Part shown: positions 8,207 through 14,190 of the stretch, in pieces | Numbering within the stretch: position 1 is the first letter of the stretch | Layout: each line of letters begins with the position of its first letter | DNA from: an uncultured Altererythrobacter sp. | Lineage (GTDB): Bacteria; Pseudomonadota; Alphaproteobacteria; Sphingomonadales; Sphingomonadaceae | Assembly: GCA_946885545.1 (NCBI GenBank) | Contig: CAMPGP010000010.1 | Coordinates: forward strand, 1-21,668 | DNA: 21,668 bases | Direction of reading: 5' to 3' | Program-made: the position numbers and the translations under genes | The notes under the pieces: model-generated | The model's database searches: none | Told to the model about the DNA's origin: nothing | Seen by the model: only the letters and a program-made list of their open reading frames with translations

Positions 8207-8685
8207 TACTTGGCCACCTTGTTCTTGCGATTGAGCGAAGCGACGTCGAGCGTCTCGGGCTGCTGGCCCGCGTGCGGATGCTCGGTGCCGGCGTAGAGGT
8301 GCAGCGCGCGCATCTGGTCGCGGCCAAGCGGACCGCGCGGAACCATGCGCTCGACAGCCTTCTCGAGCACGCGCTCGGGGAAGCGGCCTTCAAGCACCTT
8401 GGCCGGGGTCGTTTCCTTGATCCCGCCGGCATAGCCGGTGTGCTTGTAGTACTTCTTGTCGTTCAGCTTCTTGCCGGTGAACCGCACCTTGTCGGCGTTG
8501 ATCACGATCACGTGATCGCCGCAGTCGACGTGGGGGGTGTAGCTCGGCTTGTGCTTGCCGCGCAGGATGTTGGCGACGATCGCTGCGAGGCGGCCGACGA
8601 CCAGCCCTTCCGCATCGATCAGGTGCCACTTCTTCTCGACCTCGGCCGGCTTGATCGACCGGGTGCTCTTGTGGAGCGCCTTCAT
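8206..8685 (-). CDS. rplM: 50S ribosomal protein L13
   Basis: A 159-residue ribosomal protein L13, an early-assembling 23S rRNA binder. Family features are [25 protein letters not shown], the [17 protein letters not shown] segment, [14 protein letters not shown] and [23 protein letters not shown]. The start at 8685 begins [13 protein letters not shown], which fits the family length; the frame stays open 53 codons upstream without similarity. An AAGGAAA ribosome site precedes it. The gene heads the conserved rplM-rpsI operon, with rpsI beginning on the last base of its stop codon. A candidate promoter lies at 8750-8778. In E. coli L13 represses its own operon through its leader; whether that holds here is unknown. 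Confidence 0.97.
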   Translation of the reverse strand: MKALHKSTRSIKPAEVEKKWHLIDAEGLVVGRLAAIVANILRGKHKPSYTPHVDCGDHVIVINADKVRFTGKKLNDKKYYKHTGYAGGIKETTPAKVLEGRFPERVLEKAVERMVPRGPLGRDQMRALHLYAGTEHPHAGQQPETLDVASLNRKNKVAK

Positions 8686-8749
8686 GGCTGTGGTTTCCTT
8701 CGAAATGTCATGCGCCGCGAATCTGCTGTGCGCGGTCGCGGAAGCGGCG

Positions 8750-8778
8750 CATTTGTCGGCTGGACCCGCGAAAGTCAA
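8750..8778 (-). promoter_or_regulatory. Candidate rplM-rpsI promoter
   Basis: On the minus strand CTTGACT contains a strong -35 (TTGACT, 8773-8778). Seventeen bases downstream lies a weak -10 candidate (CAAATG, 8750-8755). This would give a leader of roughly 58 bases before the rplM ATG. The -35 is convincing, the -10 is not. Confidence 0.35.
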
Positions 8779-8819
8779 GCGAAACGGCGGGTTTCGGAGG
8801 AGGTAAAATAATACCGCGA

Positions 8820-9545
8820 TTAATCGAGCGGTTCCATCCGCCACATTTCGAGCGAGGTGCGCGTGCTATCGCCGAGGTGCGTCACAATCCGCCGTTCCGC
8901 CCACGCGAGGCGCGCCCCGGAAGGATCGAGACGGCCGTCGAAGCTGACCGCAATCGTGCCTTCGGCTCCGGACGGCAGACCAACCGCACGCTCATCGCTG
9001 CGTGGACCCGAGGCGGGAAAGAACACGTCTTGCGGCCAGCGGCTGGTCATTCGGGCCCCGGCCATCTGGAGAGCCATGGTATAGCGCATCGCCTCGGCGC
9101 GCGTGTCGGCGGGCGCCCCTTCGAGATACTCTTCGGCAGCGGCGGTCAGGCCCGGTATCGGGGGAATATCGGCCGGCTCGCCGCCGACGATCATGCCCGC
9201 ACGATCGAGCGCGATCGGAAACAGGCCCGCCTGCGGATTGCGCCGCTCGACTTCGGCCAGACCGGCAAGCCGCGGCGGAGCGTCGACCTCGACGGCGATC
9301 TGCTCGCCCTCGACGCGGTAACCCGCCGGGACCTCCAGGAAGCGTATGCGCCAAATCCGGGTCACGACCACCGAATTTCCGTCGCCGAGCTCGCGCTCGA
9401 GCACGCGCGTCAGCTTCATCGGACCGCTGGGAGCGGTAAATCGCGGAGCGCCACCTGCGGCACCTGCGAGCGGAATGCCCGAATAAAGGCAAGCGAGCAC
9501 GGCCATGCCAGACAGCACGGCGCGCCGCCGGAGCCGCCGTGTCAC
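8820..9545 (-). CDS. Unrecognised exported protein coupled to cutA
   Basis: A 241-residue protein of unknown family. It starts with GTG at 9545, chosen because the GTG overlaps the cutA stop (GTGA), just as cutA overlaps the gene before it. The N-terminus is strongly basic ([13 protein letters not shown]) followed by a hydrophobic stretch to about residue 30, indicating export; a cysteine at residue 19 after AVLA makes a lipoprotein possible but the lipobox is poor. The mature part contains alternating beta-like segments such as [16 protein letters not shown] and [27 protein letters not shown], and a helical middle around [19 protein letters not shown]. No catalytic motif is evident. Being third in an operon with heme A synthase and CutA, it may act in the envelope on metals or respiration, but this is context only. 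Confidence 0.8.
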   Translation of the reverse strand: MTRRLRRRAVLSGMAVLACLYSGIPLAGAAGGAPRFTAPSGPMKLTRVLERELGDGNSVVVTRIWRIRFLEVPAGYRVEGEQIAVEVDAPPRLAGLAEVERRNPQAGLFPIALDRAGMIVGGEPADIPPIPGLTAAAEEYLEGAPADTRAEAMRYTMALQMAGARMTSRWPQDVFFPASGPRSDERAVGLPSGAEGTIAVSFDGRLDPSGARLAWAERRIVTHLGDSTRTSLEMWRMEPLD

Positions 9546-9862
9546 TGTCCCCCGCCTCCCAATGTCGAAAGCCAGGCCGCCGTCGCCTTTCCCGCTGCGT
9601 CGCATCGCCAGCCGAGTACGGCAGGCTCGTCGTAAGGATGGATCTCTTCCAGCCGGGCCACCGCACGGTCGAGCTGCCCAGCGTCGGTCTTGAGCAGCAG
9701 GCCTGTTTCGCGCGCCTCGGCGATCTCCCCATTCCAGGCGAAGACCGATCGCATGGGCCCAACCGCATTGCCGCAGGCGACGAGGTTCTCGTCGATCAGC
9801 TGGCGGGCGAGCGCGATGGCGGTATCCTCGTCCGGGCAAGGGCACCAGACAAGCGCGCTCAC
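9542..9862 (-). CDS. cutA: Divalent-cation tolerance protein CutA
   Basis: A 106-residue CutA-family protein, a small trimeric ferredoxin-like fold related to PII. Family features are the early ALVWCPCPDEDTAIALARQLIDENLVAC, the NAVGPMRSVFAWNGEI segment, GLLLKT and the C-terminal LEEIHPYDEPAVLGW followed by a WL segment. The GTG at 9862 is chosen as start because it overlaps the stop of the heme A synthase gene as GTGA, and because the sequence before it is unrelated Arg-rich translation. CutA was linked to copper tolerance in E. coli, though its true role is disputed. Lying between heme A synthase and an exported protein hints at a link to metal supply of cytochrome oxidase. Confidence 0.92.
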   Translation of the reverse strand: MSALVWCPCPDEDTAIALARQLIDENLVACGNAVGPMRSVFAWNGEIAEARETGLLLKTDAGQLDRAVARLEEIHPYDEPAVLGWRCDAAGKATAAWLSTLGGGGQ

Positions 9863-10920
9863 CGCCGGCGTCCGACGATGTGCAGGCCCCATGCGGTCGC
9901 CATGACCAGCAGCGCGCCGACGAACTGGTGCGCGGTCGCGACCCACAGCGACACCCCTGTCCACACCGTGGCGATCCCGAGCACGATCTGCACGCCGAAC
10001 GCGCTGTGGATCGCCACCGATGCGCGGCGCTCGAAGGGCCGCACCTTACGCGCGAGCACGATAAGCGCGGCGACCGCGGCCCAGGCCCACCATCGATGGA
10101 GGAAATGGATCAGGAAGGGATCGTGGGTGATCGCCCACCACATCCCGTTGGCGGTCTGATATTGGGGCACGAGGCGCCCTTGCATCAGCGGCCAGGTATC
10201 CGATGCGAGGCCCGCGTTGAGCCCGGCGACCCAGGCACCGAGCAGAAGCTGTATGAAGACCACCAGCGAAATGGCGAGCGCGAAGCCGCCCATCCGCGCG
10301 GGTCTTGCATCGGGAATTTGCGCGAGCCGCTTGAGGTCGAGCGCGGTCCAGACGATGCCGCCGAGCGTGAACAGCGCGGTCAGAAGATGGATCGAGAGCC
10401 AGAAATGGCTGACGTCGGTCATTTCGCCCGACAGGCCCGAGCGGACCATGAACCACCCGAAGGCCCCCTGCATCGCGCCGAGCAGGAGCAGCGCGACCAG
10501 GCGCGGCATGTAGCCTGCGGGTATCGCCTTGCGGACCCAGAACCAGGCCAGCGGCAGCGCGAACGCGAGTCCGAGAACGCGGCCGAGCAGACGGTGGGCC
10601 CATTCCCAGAAATAGATGAACTTGTAGTCGGCCAGAGTCATCCCGGCGGGGCCGGTGATCTGCTGGTATTCGCCGATCTGCTTGTAGGCGTCGAACTCGG
10701 CCTGCCACTGCGCCTCGTTCAGCGGCGGGATCGCGCCCGTCACCGGCTTCCACTCGGTGATCGAAAGTCCCGACTCGGTCAGGCGCGTGATGCCGCCGAC
10801 CACGACCATCGCGACGATGATCCACGCGACCACCCACAGCCAGCGGACGAGGGCCTCGGGCCGCCCGGCGACGGGCGGCGATTGGGGCATCTCGGCCTCT
10901 GCGGCGGTGCTCGCGACCAT
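9859..10920 (-). CDS. ctaA: Heme A synthase, COX15/CtaA family
   Basis: A 353-residue inner-membrane enzyme that oxidises the C8 methyl of heme O to the formyl group of heme A for aa3-type cytochrome oxidase. Eight membrane segments are expected, and the heme-binding histidine motifs are visible: FWEWAHRLLGRVLG, LSIHLLTALFTLGG, LIHFLHRWWAWAAV and VATAHQFVGALLV. The first helix is followed by GGITRLTESGLSITEWKPVTG, a family hallmark with its conserved Glu. The start is uncertain: ATG 10920 is given, ATG 10890 would remove ten residues and has a weak AGAGG site, and a TTG at 10956 is possible. It overlaps cutA by four bases and heads this three-gene operon. The rest of the oxidase assembly genes are not in the window. 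Confidence 0.93.
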   Translation of the reverse strand: MVASTAAEAEMPQSPPVAGRPEALVRWLWVVAWIIVAMVVVGGITRLTESGLSITEWKPVTGAIPPLNEAQWQAEFDAYKQIGEYQQITGPAGMTLADYKFIYFWEWAHRLLGRVLGLAFALPLAWFWVRKAIPAGYMPRLVALLLLGAMQGAFGWFMVRSGLSGEMTDVSHFWLSIHLLTALFTLGGIVWTALDLKRLAQIPDARPARMGGFALAISLVVFIQLLLGAWVAGLNAGLASDTWPLMQGRLVPQYQTANGMWWAITHDPFLIHFLHRWWAWAAVAALIVLARKVRPFERRASVAIHSAFGVQIVLGIATVWTGVSLWVATAHQFVGALLVMATAWGLHIVGRRR

Positions 10921-11001
10921 GGCGCGCCTGATGCGGCGCCCGCCCGTAAATCGCAAGCCCTTGTTGGCTCGTCGCAGATTGCGAAAAGTGGGGCTTGCGG
11001 G

Positions 11002-11018
11002 ATGTTACAATGTCACAT
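11002..11018. promoter_or_regulatory. Zur-box-like palindrome before the MerC-like gene
   Basis: ATGTTACAATGTCACAT is a 17-base dyad with 7 of 8 arm positions matching around a central A. Compared with the Zur-type consensus ATGTTATAATATAACAT as I recall it, 14 of 17 bases agree. It contains TACAAT (11006-11011), a good -10 hexamer, so a bound repressor would block transcription. It begins 32 bases before the chosen ATG of the MerC-like gene and also faces the divergent heme A synthase gene. Confidence 0.5.
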
Positions 11019-11033
11019 ACATGCATCGCACCC

Positions 11034-11405
11034 ATGGGCAAATTCATTCCCTCGATTCGCGGGCGGCTCGACCGCGCCGGCATTGTCCTGTCCGGACTGT
11101 GCGTCTTGCATTGCATCGCATCGATCGTGATCGTTTCGGCGCTAGGCATCGGCGGGGAATTCCTGTTCGCTCCCGCCATCCACCGGTTCGGGCTCGCCAT
11201 CGCGCTGGTCATCGCGGCTGTCGCGATCGGCTGGGGCGCGCTGACCCACCGGCGTGCTGCGCCATTCGTGGTGGCGATGATGGGGCTGACTTTCATGGGC
11301 GGCGCGCTCGCCATGCCGCACGGCACCGGCGAAGTGGTGCTGACGGTGATCGGAGTCGCGCTGGTCTCGCTCGGGCACCTGCTTAACTTGCGCCACGCGC
11401 ATTGA
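11034..11405 (+). CDS. MerC-domain membrane protein
   Basis: A 123-residue membrane protein with about four helices. Near the N-terminus it carries [22 protein letters not shown], in which the Cys-x3-Cys pair with histidine (CVLHC) is the mark of the MerC-like family (PF03203). Classical MerC is a mercuric-ion transporter, but chromosomal relatives without other mer genes are common and probably handle another metal; no mer genes are seen here. The protein ends [10 protein letters not shown], a His-containing tail. I chose ATG 11034 because the upstream in-frame ATG at 11010 lies inside the palindromic operator candidate; no clear ribosome site serves either. It is followed after 16 bases by the thiS-thiG gene. 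Confidence 0.78.
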   Translation: MGKFIPSIRGRLDRAGIVLSGLCVLHCIASIVIVSALGIGGEFLFAPAIHRFGLAIALVIAAVAIGWGALTHRRAAPFVVAMMGLTFMGGALAMPHGTGEVVLTVIGVALVSLGHLLNLRHAH

Positions 11406-11415
11406 GCGCTATCTG
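11388..11415 (+). promoter_or_regulatory. Candidate leaderless promoter of thiSG
   Basis: TTGCGC at 11388-11393, inside the end of the MerC-like gene, and TATCTG at 11410-11415 are separated by 16 bases. Six bases later comes the ATG at 11422. The layout matches that seen before 3787 and 13054, though hexamer agreement is moderate (4/6 and 3/6). Confidence 0.35.
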
Positions 11416-11421
11416 CGGGGC

Positions 11422-12408
11422 ATGGCACCCCCTCTCACCCTGACCGTCAACGGCGAAACCCGTCGGAGTTCCGCCGCCACGATCGCCGAGCTCGTTCGCG
11501 AGCTGGAGCTTGCGCCCGAGAAGGTCGCGGTTGAGCGCAATGGCGAGATCATTCCGCGCTCGACGCTGAGCGATGCGCCGTTGGCTGACGGCGATGCGCT
11601 GGAGATCGTCCATTTCGTGGGAGGTGGCGACAGCGCGCGGGACGACACCTGGACCGTAGCGGGCCGCACCTTCCGCTCGCGGCTGATCGTCGGCACCGGC
11701 AAGTACAAGGACTTTGCGCAGAACGCGGCAGCGCTCGAAGCCTCGGGCGCGGAAATCGTCACCGTCGCGGTGCGCCGGGTCAACGTCAGCGATCCCAAGG
11801 CGCCGATGCTGACCGATTTCATCGATCCCAAGACGACCACCTACCTGCCCAACACCGCGGGCTGTTTCACCGCCGAGGATGCGATCCGGACGCTACGCCT
11901 GGCGCGCGAGGCGGGCGGCTGGGACCTGGTCAAGCTCGAGGTGCTGGGCGAGGCGCGCACGCTCTACCCCGACATGCGCGAGACGCTGAAGGCGACCGAG
12001 ACGCTCGCCAAAGAAGGCTTCCTGCCGATGGTCTATTGCGTCGACGATCCGATCGCGGCCAAGCAGCTGGAGGAAGCGGGCGCGGTCGCGGTCATGCCGC
12101 TGGGCGCGCCGATCGGCTCGGGGCTCGGGATCCAGAATCGCGTCACCATCCGCCTGATCGTCGAGGGCGCGAGCGTGCCGGTGCTGGTCGACGCGGGTGT
12201 CGGCACCGCCAGCGACGCGGCGGTAGCGATGGAGCTGGGCTGCGACGGCGTGCTGATGAACACCGCCATCGCCGAAGCGAAGGATCCGATCCGCATGGCC
12301 CGCGCGATGAAGCTGGCGGTCGAGGCCGGCCGCGACGCCTACCTCTCCGGGCGCATGGCAACCCGCAAGTACGCCGATCCCTCCAGCCCGCTCGCGGGAT
12401 TGATTTAG
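11422..12408 (+). CDS. thiG: ThiS-ThiG fusion: sulfur carrier and thiazole synthase
   Basis: A 328-residue bifunctional protein of thiamine synthesis. Residues 1-69 are a ThiS-like ubiquitin fold ([11 protein letters not shown], then EIVHFVGGG), and residues from about 75 are ThiG, which condenses deoxyxylulose phosphate, dehydroglycine or iminoglycine, and ThiS-carried sulfur into the thiazole. ThiG features are [23 protein letters not shown], the Schiff-base Lys171 in [36 protein letters not shown] and [15 protein letters not shown]. Such fusions are known (NCBI PRK11840). The unusual point is that Gly67-Gly68-Gly69 of the carrier is internal, whereas free ThiS carries its thiocarboxylate on a C-terminal Gly-Gly. 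No TPP riboswitch is seen before it and no other thi genes are nearby. It probably has its own promoter inside the preceding gene. Confidence 0.95.
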   Translation: MAPPLTLTVNGETRRSSAATIAELVRELELAPEKVAVERNGEIIPRSTLSDAPLADGDALEIVHFVGGGDSARDDTWTVAGRTFRSRLIVGTGKYKDFAQNAAALEASGAEIVTVAVRRVNVSDPKAPMLTDFIDPKTTTYLPNTAGCFTAEDAIRTLRLAREAGGWDLVKLEVLGEARTLYPDMRETLKATETLAKEGFLPMVYCVDDPIAAKQLEEAGAVAVMPLGAPIGSGLGIQNRVTIRLIVEGASVPVLVDAGVGTASDAAVAMELGCDGVLMNTAIAEAKDPIRMARAMKLAVEAGRDAYLSGRMATRKYADPSSPLAGLI

Positions 12409-12413
12409 CGATC

Positions 12414-12437
12414 CTTGGTTACCGCGAATTAACCAAG
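12414..12437. repeat. 8-bp inverted repeat after thiSG
   Basis: CTTGGTTA (12414-12421) and TAACCAAG (12430-12437) are exact complements across an eight-base loop, starting five bases after the thiSG stop. It may be a weak terminator (no T run) or an operator for the next gene, whose ATG is 38 bases downstream. The right arm extends to TTAACC, which is part of the CtrA-type half-site, but spacing does not match the full CtrA consensus. Confidence 0.4.
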
Positions 12438-12475
12438 TTGCGCGATTGTCGGCCCTGCAACAGGGAATTGCCGAC

Positions 12476-13003
12476 ATGCCCAAGGCCGCAACCGCTTCGT
12501 TGACCATAGCCGAGATGCGCGAGTTCGCGAGTTTCTCGCCCGCCGAACAACGCTACATCAAGCGCAGCCTCGACATCGGCCTCGGAAGGCAGGACGCGTT
12601 CAAGCTCTGGGCGCGCGATGCGGAGGAAAACGCGGCGATCCGCAGCCAGTACGTCGCCTACCAGGAGCTGAAGGTTCTGCGCGCGAACGTGCCCGCGGAC
12701 ACCGGGTTCGACCGCATTGAGAGTTTCATCGGCAAGCTGACGCGCGTCGCCGCGTTCGATCTCGCCCAGGAACGCATCGAGTGCTTCTCGGCTTTCCGAT
12801 TTCTCTACGAGCGCCTGCTCGGCGCCGACGTGCGCCCGTGGCTGCCCAGCGCATTCTGTGCCGCCAGCGCGCTGCCGCAGATCAAGCCCAGCCGGCGCAA
12901 GGTCCTCCTCCAGTCGTTGAGCGAGGCGGCCGCCACGGCTCCCGGCTGGTCGGACCGCGCGCCCAGTTTCTTTCCGGAATATATCGCCCGCGAAGCCGCC
13001 TGA
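12476..13003 (+). CDS. Unrecognised soluble protein, 175 aa
   Basis: A 175-residue protein I cannot assign. It has no signal peptide or membrane segment and appears mostly helical, with segments such as SPAEQRYIKRSLDIGLGRQDAFKLWARDAEE and FDLAQERIECFSAFRFLYERLLG. The Cys residues in IECFSAF and AFCAAS are not arranged as a metal site. The ATG at 12476 is preceded by CAGGGA about ten bases upstream; a TTG at 12446 is in frame but less likely. It lies 67 bases after thiSG and 50 bases before chaA, all on the plus strand, with an inverted repeat just upstream. Codon composition resembles the neighbours, so it looks native. Confidence 0.75.
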   Translation: MPKAATASLTIAEMREFASFSPAEQRYIKRSLDIGLGRQDAFKLWARDAEENAAIRSQYVAYQELKVLRANVPADTGFDRIESFIGKLTRVAAFDLAQERIECFSAFRFLYERLLGADVRPWLPSAFCAASALPQIKPSRRKVLLQSLSEAAATAPGWSDRAPSFFPEYIAREAA

Positions 13004-13018
13004 ACCTGCCGCGCGCGA

Positions 13019-13047
13019 TTGGCGCGCCGAGCTTTAGTCGCTAGCGG
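13019..13047 (+). promoter_or_regulatory. Candidate leaderless promoter of chaA
   Basis: TTGGCG at 13019-13024 and TAGCGG at 13042-13047 are 17 bases apart, and the ATG at 13054 follows by six bases. The -10 is weak, but the geometry is the same as that at 3752-3787. Confidence 0.35.
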
Positions 13048-13053
13048 TTGCCC

Positions 13054-14190
13054 ATGAACACAAGCTCCGAGACCGGACCAGATCTCGCCTCTCCGCCCGC
13101 GGACCCGCCTCGCGCTCCGCTGTTCGGGCTCACTGCGTGGTCCGTGATCGCGCCTGTGGTGGCGCTCGCGGCGGTCATGCTCGGCAAGCCGGAGGGGCTG
13201 GCCACCTCGCTCGTCATCGGGCTGCTGCTCGGCGGGGCGATCGTGGCGGCGGTCTATCATGCCGAAGTCCTCGCACACTTTCTCGGCGAACCGTTCGGCA
13301 CGCTGGTGCTGGCGCTGGCGGTCACCATCATCGAATGTTCGCTGATCGTCTCGATAATGCTTGGCGAGGGCGCGCAGGCGCAGGCGCTGGCGCGCGACAC
13401 GCTGATCGCCGCGATCATGATCACGATCAACGGGATCGTCGGGATTTGCCTGCTTACCGGCGGGCAGCGGCACCATGAGCAACACTACACCCAATCGGGC
13501 GTGAGTGCCGGCCTTGCGATGCTGGCGACCCTCTCGGTGCTCACTCTGGTGCTGCCGAACTACACCACCAGCGCAAGCGGGGCGTTCTACAATTCGCAGC
13601 AGCTGGTGTTCGTCGCGATAATCTCGCTGTTGATCTACGCCACCTTCGTCGTGGCGCAGACGATCCGCCACCGTGACCATTTCCTCCACCACATTCCCGA
13701 GGCCGACGACCACGCGCACGAGGCACCCGTACCGCGAACCAAGGCGCTCGCTTCGGCAGCCGTGCTGGTGATCGCGCTGATCGCGGTCGTGCTGCTGGCG
13801 AAGAACCTATCGCCGACGATCGAGGCCGGGGTCGCCGCGATCGGTGCGCCGCGCGCGCTGGTGGGCATCATCATCGCCGCGCTCGTGCTCGCGCCCGAAG
13901 GCTTCGCGGCCTTGCGCGCCGCGCGCGCGAATCGCGTGCAGACGAGCCTCAACCTCGCGATCGGCTCCGCGCTGGCGACGATCGGGCTGACCATCCCGGC
14001 GGTTGCGATCGTGGCGCTCGTGCTCGGCCTCGAGCTCGAGCTCGGCCTCTCGATGCGCACCACCGTGCTGCTCGCCCTGACGCTGCTGGTCGCCACGCTG
14101 ACGCTCGGTCGCGGGCGCACGACGATGGTCCAAGGCGTGATCCATCTGACGATCTTCGCGACCTACCTGTTCACGACCATCGTGCCCTAG
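13054..14190 (+). CDS. chaA: ChaA-type Ca2+/H+ antiporter
   Basis: A 378-residue inner-membrane exchanger of the CaCA superfamily, similar to ChaA calcium:proton antiporters. About eleven membrane helices are expected. The two ion-binding repeats are visible: GTLVLALAVTIIECSLIVSIML with its acidic residue near residue 95, and LVLAPEGFAALRAARANR followed by LAIGSALATIGLTIPAVAI in the second half. Between the halves lies a His/Asp-rich loop (RHRDHFLHHIPEADDHAHEA, about residues 208-227) that could bind metal. ATG 13054 is chosen over the TTG at 13048 for its place six bases after a promoter-like element. It converges on the acyl-CoA ligase gene, the two stops sharing the bases CTAG. Confidence 0.9.
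   Translation: MNTSSETGPDLASPPADPPRAPLFGLTAWSVIAPVVALAAVMLGKPEGLATSLVIGLLLGGAIVAAVYHAEVLAHFLGEPFGTLVLALAVTIIECSLIVSIMLGEGAQAQALARDTLIAAIMITINGIVGICLLTGGQRHHEQHYTQSGVSAGLAMLATLSVLTLVLPNYTTSASGAFYNSQQLVFVAIISLLIYATFVVAQTIRHRDHFLHHIPEADDHAHEAPVPRTKALASAAVLVIALIAVVLLAKNLSPTIEAGVAAIGAPRALVGIIIAALVLAPEGFAALRAARANRVQTSLNLAIGSALATIGLTIPAVAIVALVLGLELELGLSMRTTVLLALTLLVATLTLGRGRTTMVQGVIHLTIFATYLFTTIVP

Noticed and set aside
11002..11018. CRP/FNR site reading of the palindrome
   Set aside because: The TGTTA and TCACA halves are five bases apart, not the six needed for CRP, and the FNR TTGAT/ATCAA halves are absent.
11010..11033. ATG at 11010 as start of the MerC-like gene
   Set aside because: It lies inside the palindrome and the -10-like hexamer. 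The added residues have no membrane or family character, though I cannot exclude it fully.
11402..11421. TPP riboswitch before thiSG
   Set aside because: Only 16 bases separate it from the previous gene and no THI-box-like sequence is seen there.
10046..11428. 460-codon minus-strand frame over heme A synthase and the MerC-like gene
   Set aside because: It spans two supported genes in another frame and its sequence has the Arg/Ala/Pro bias of shadow translation.
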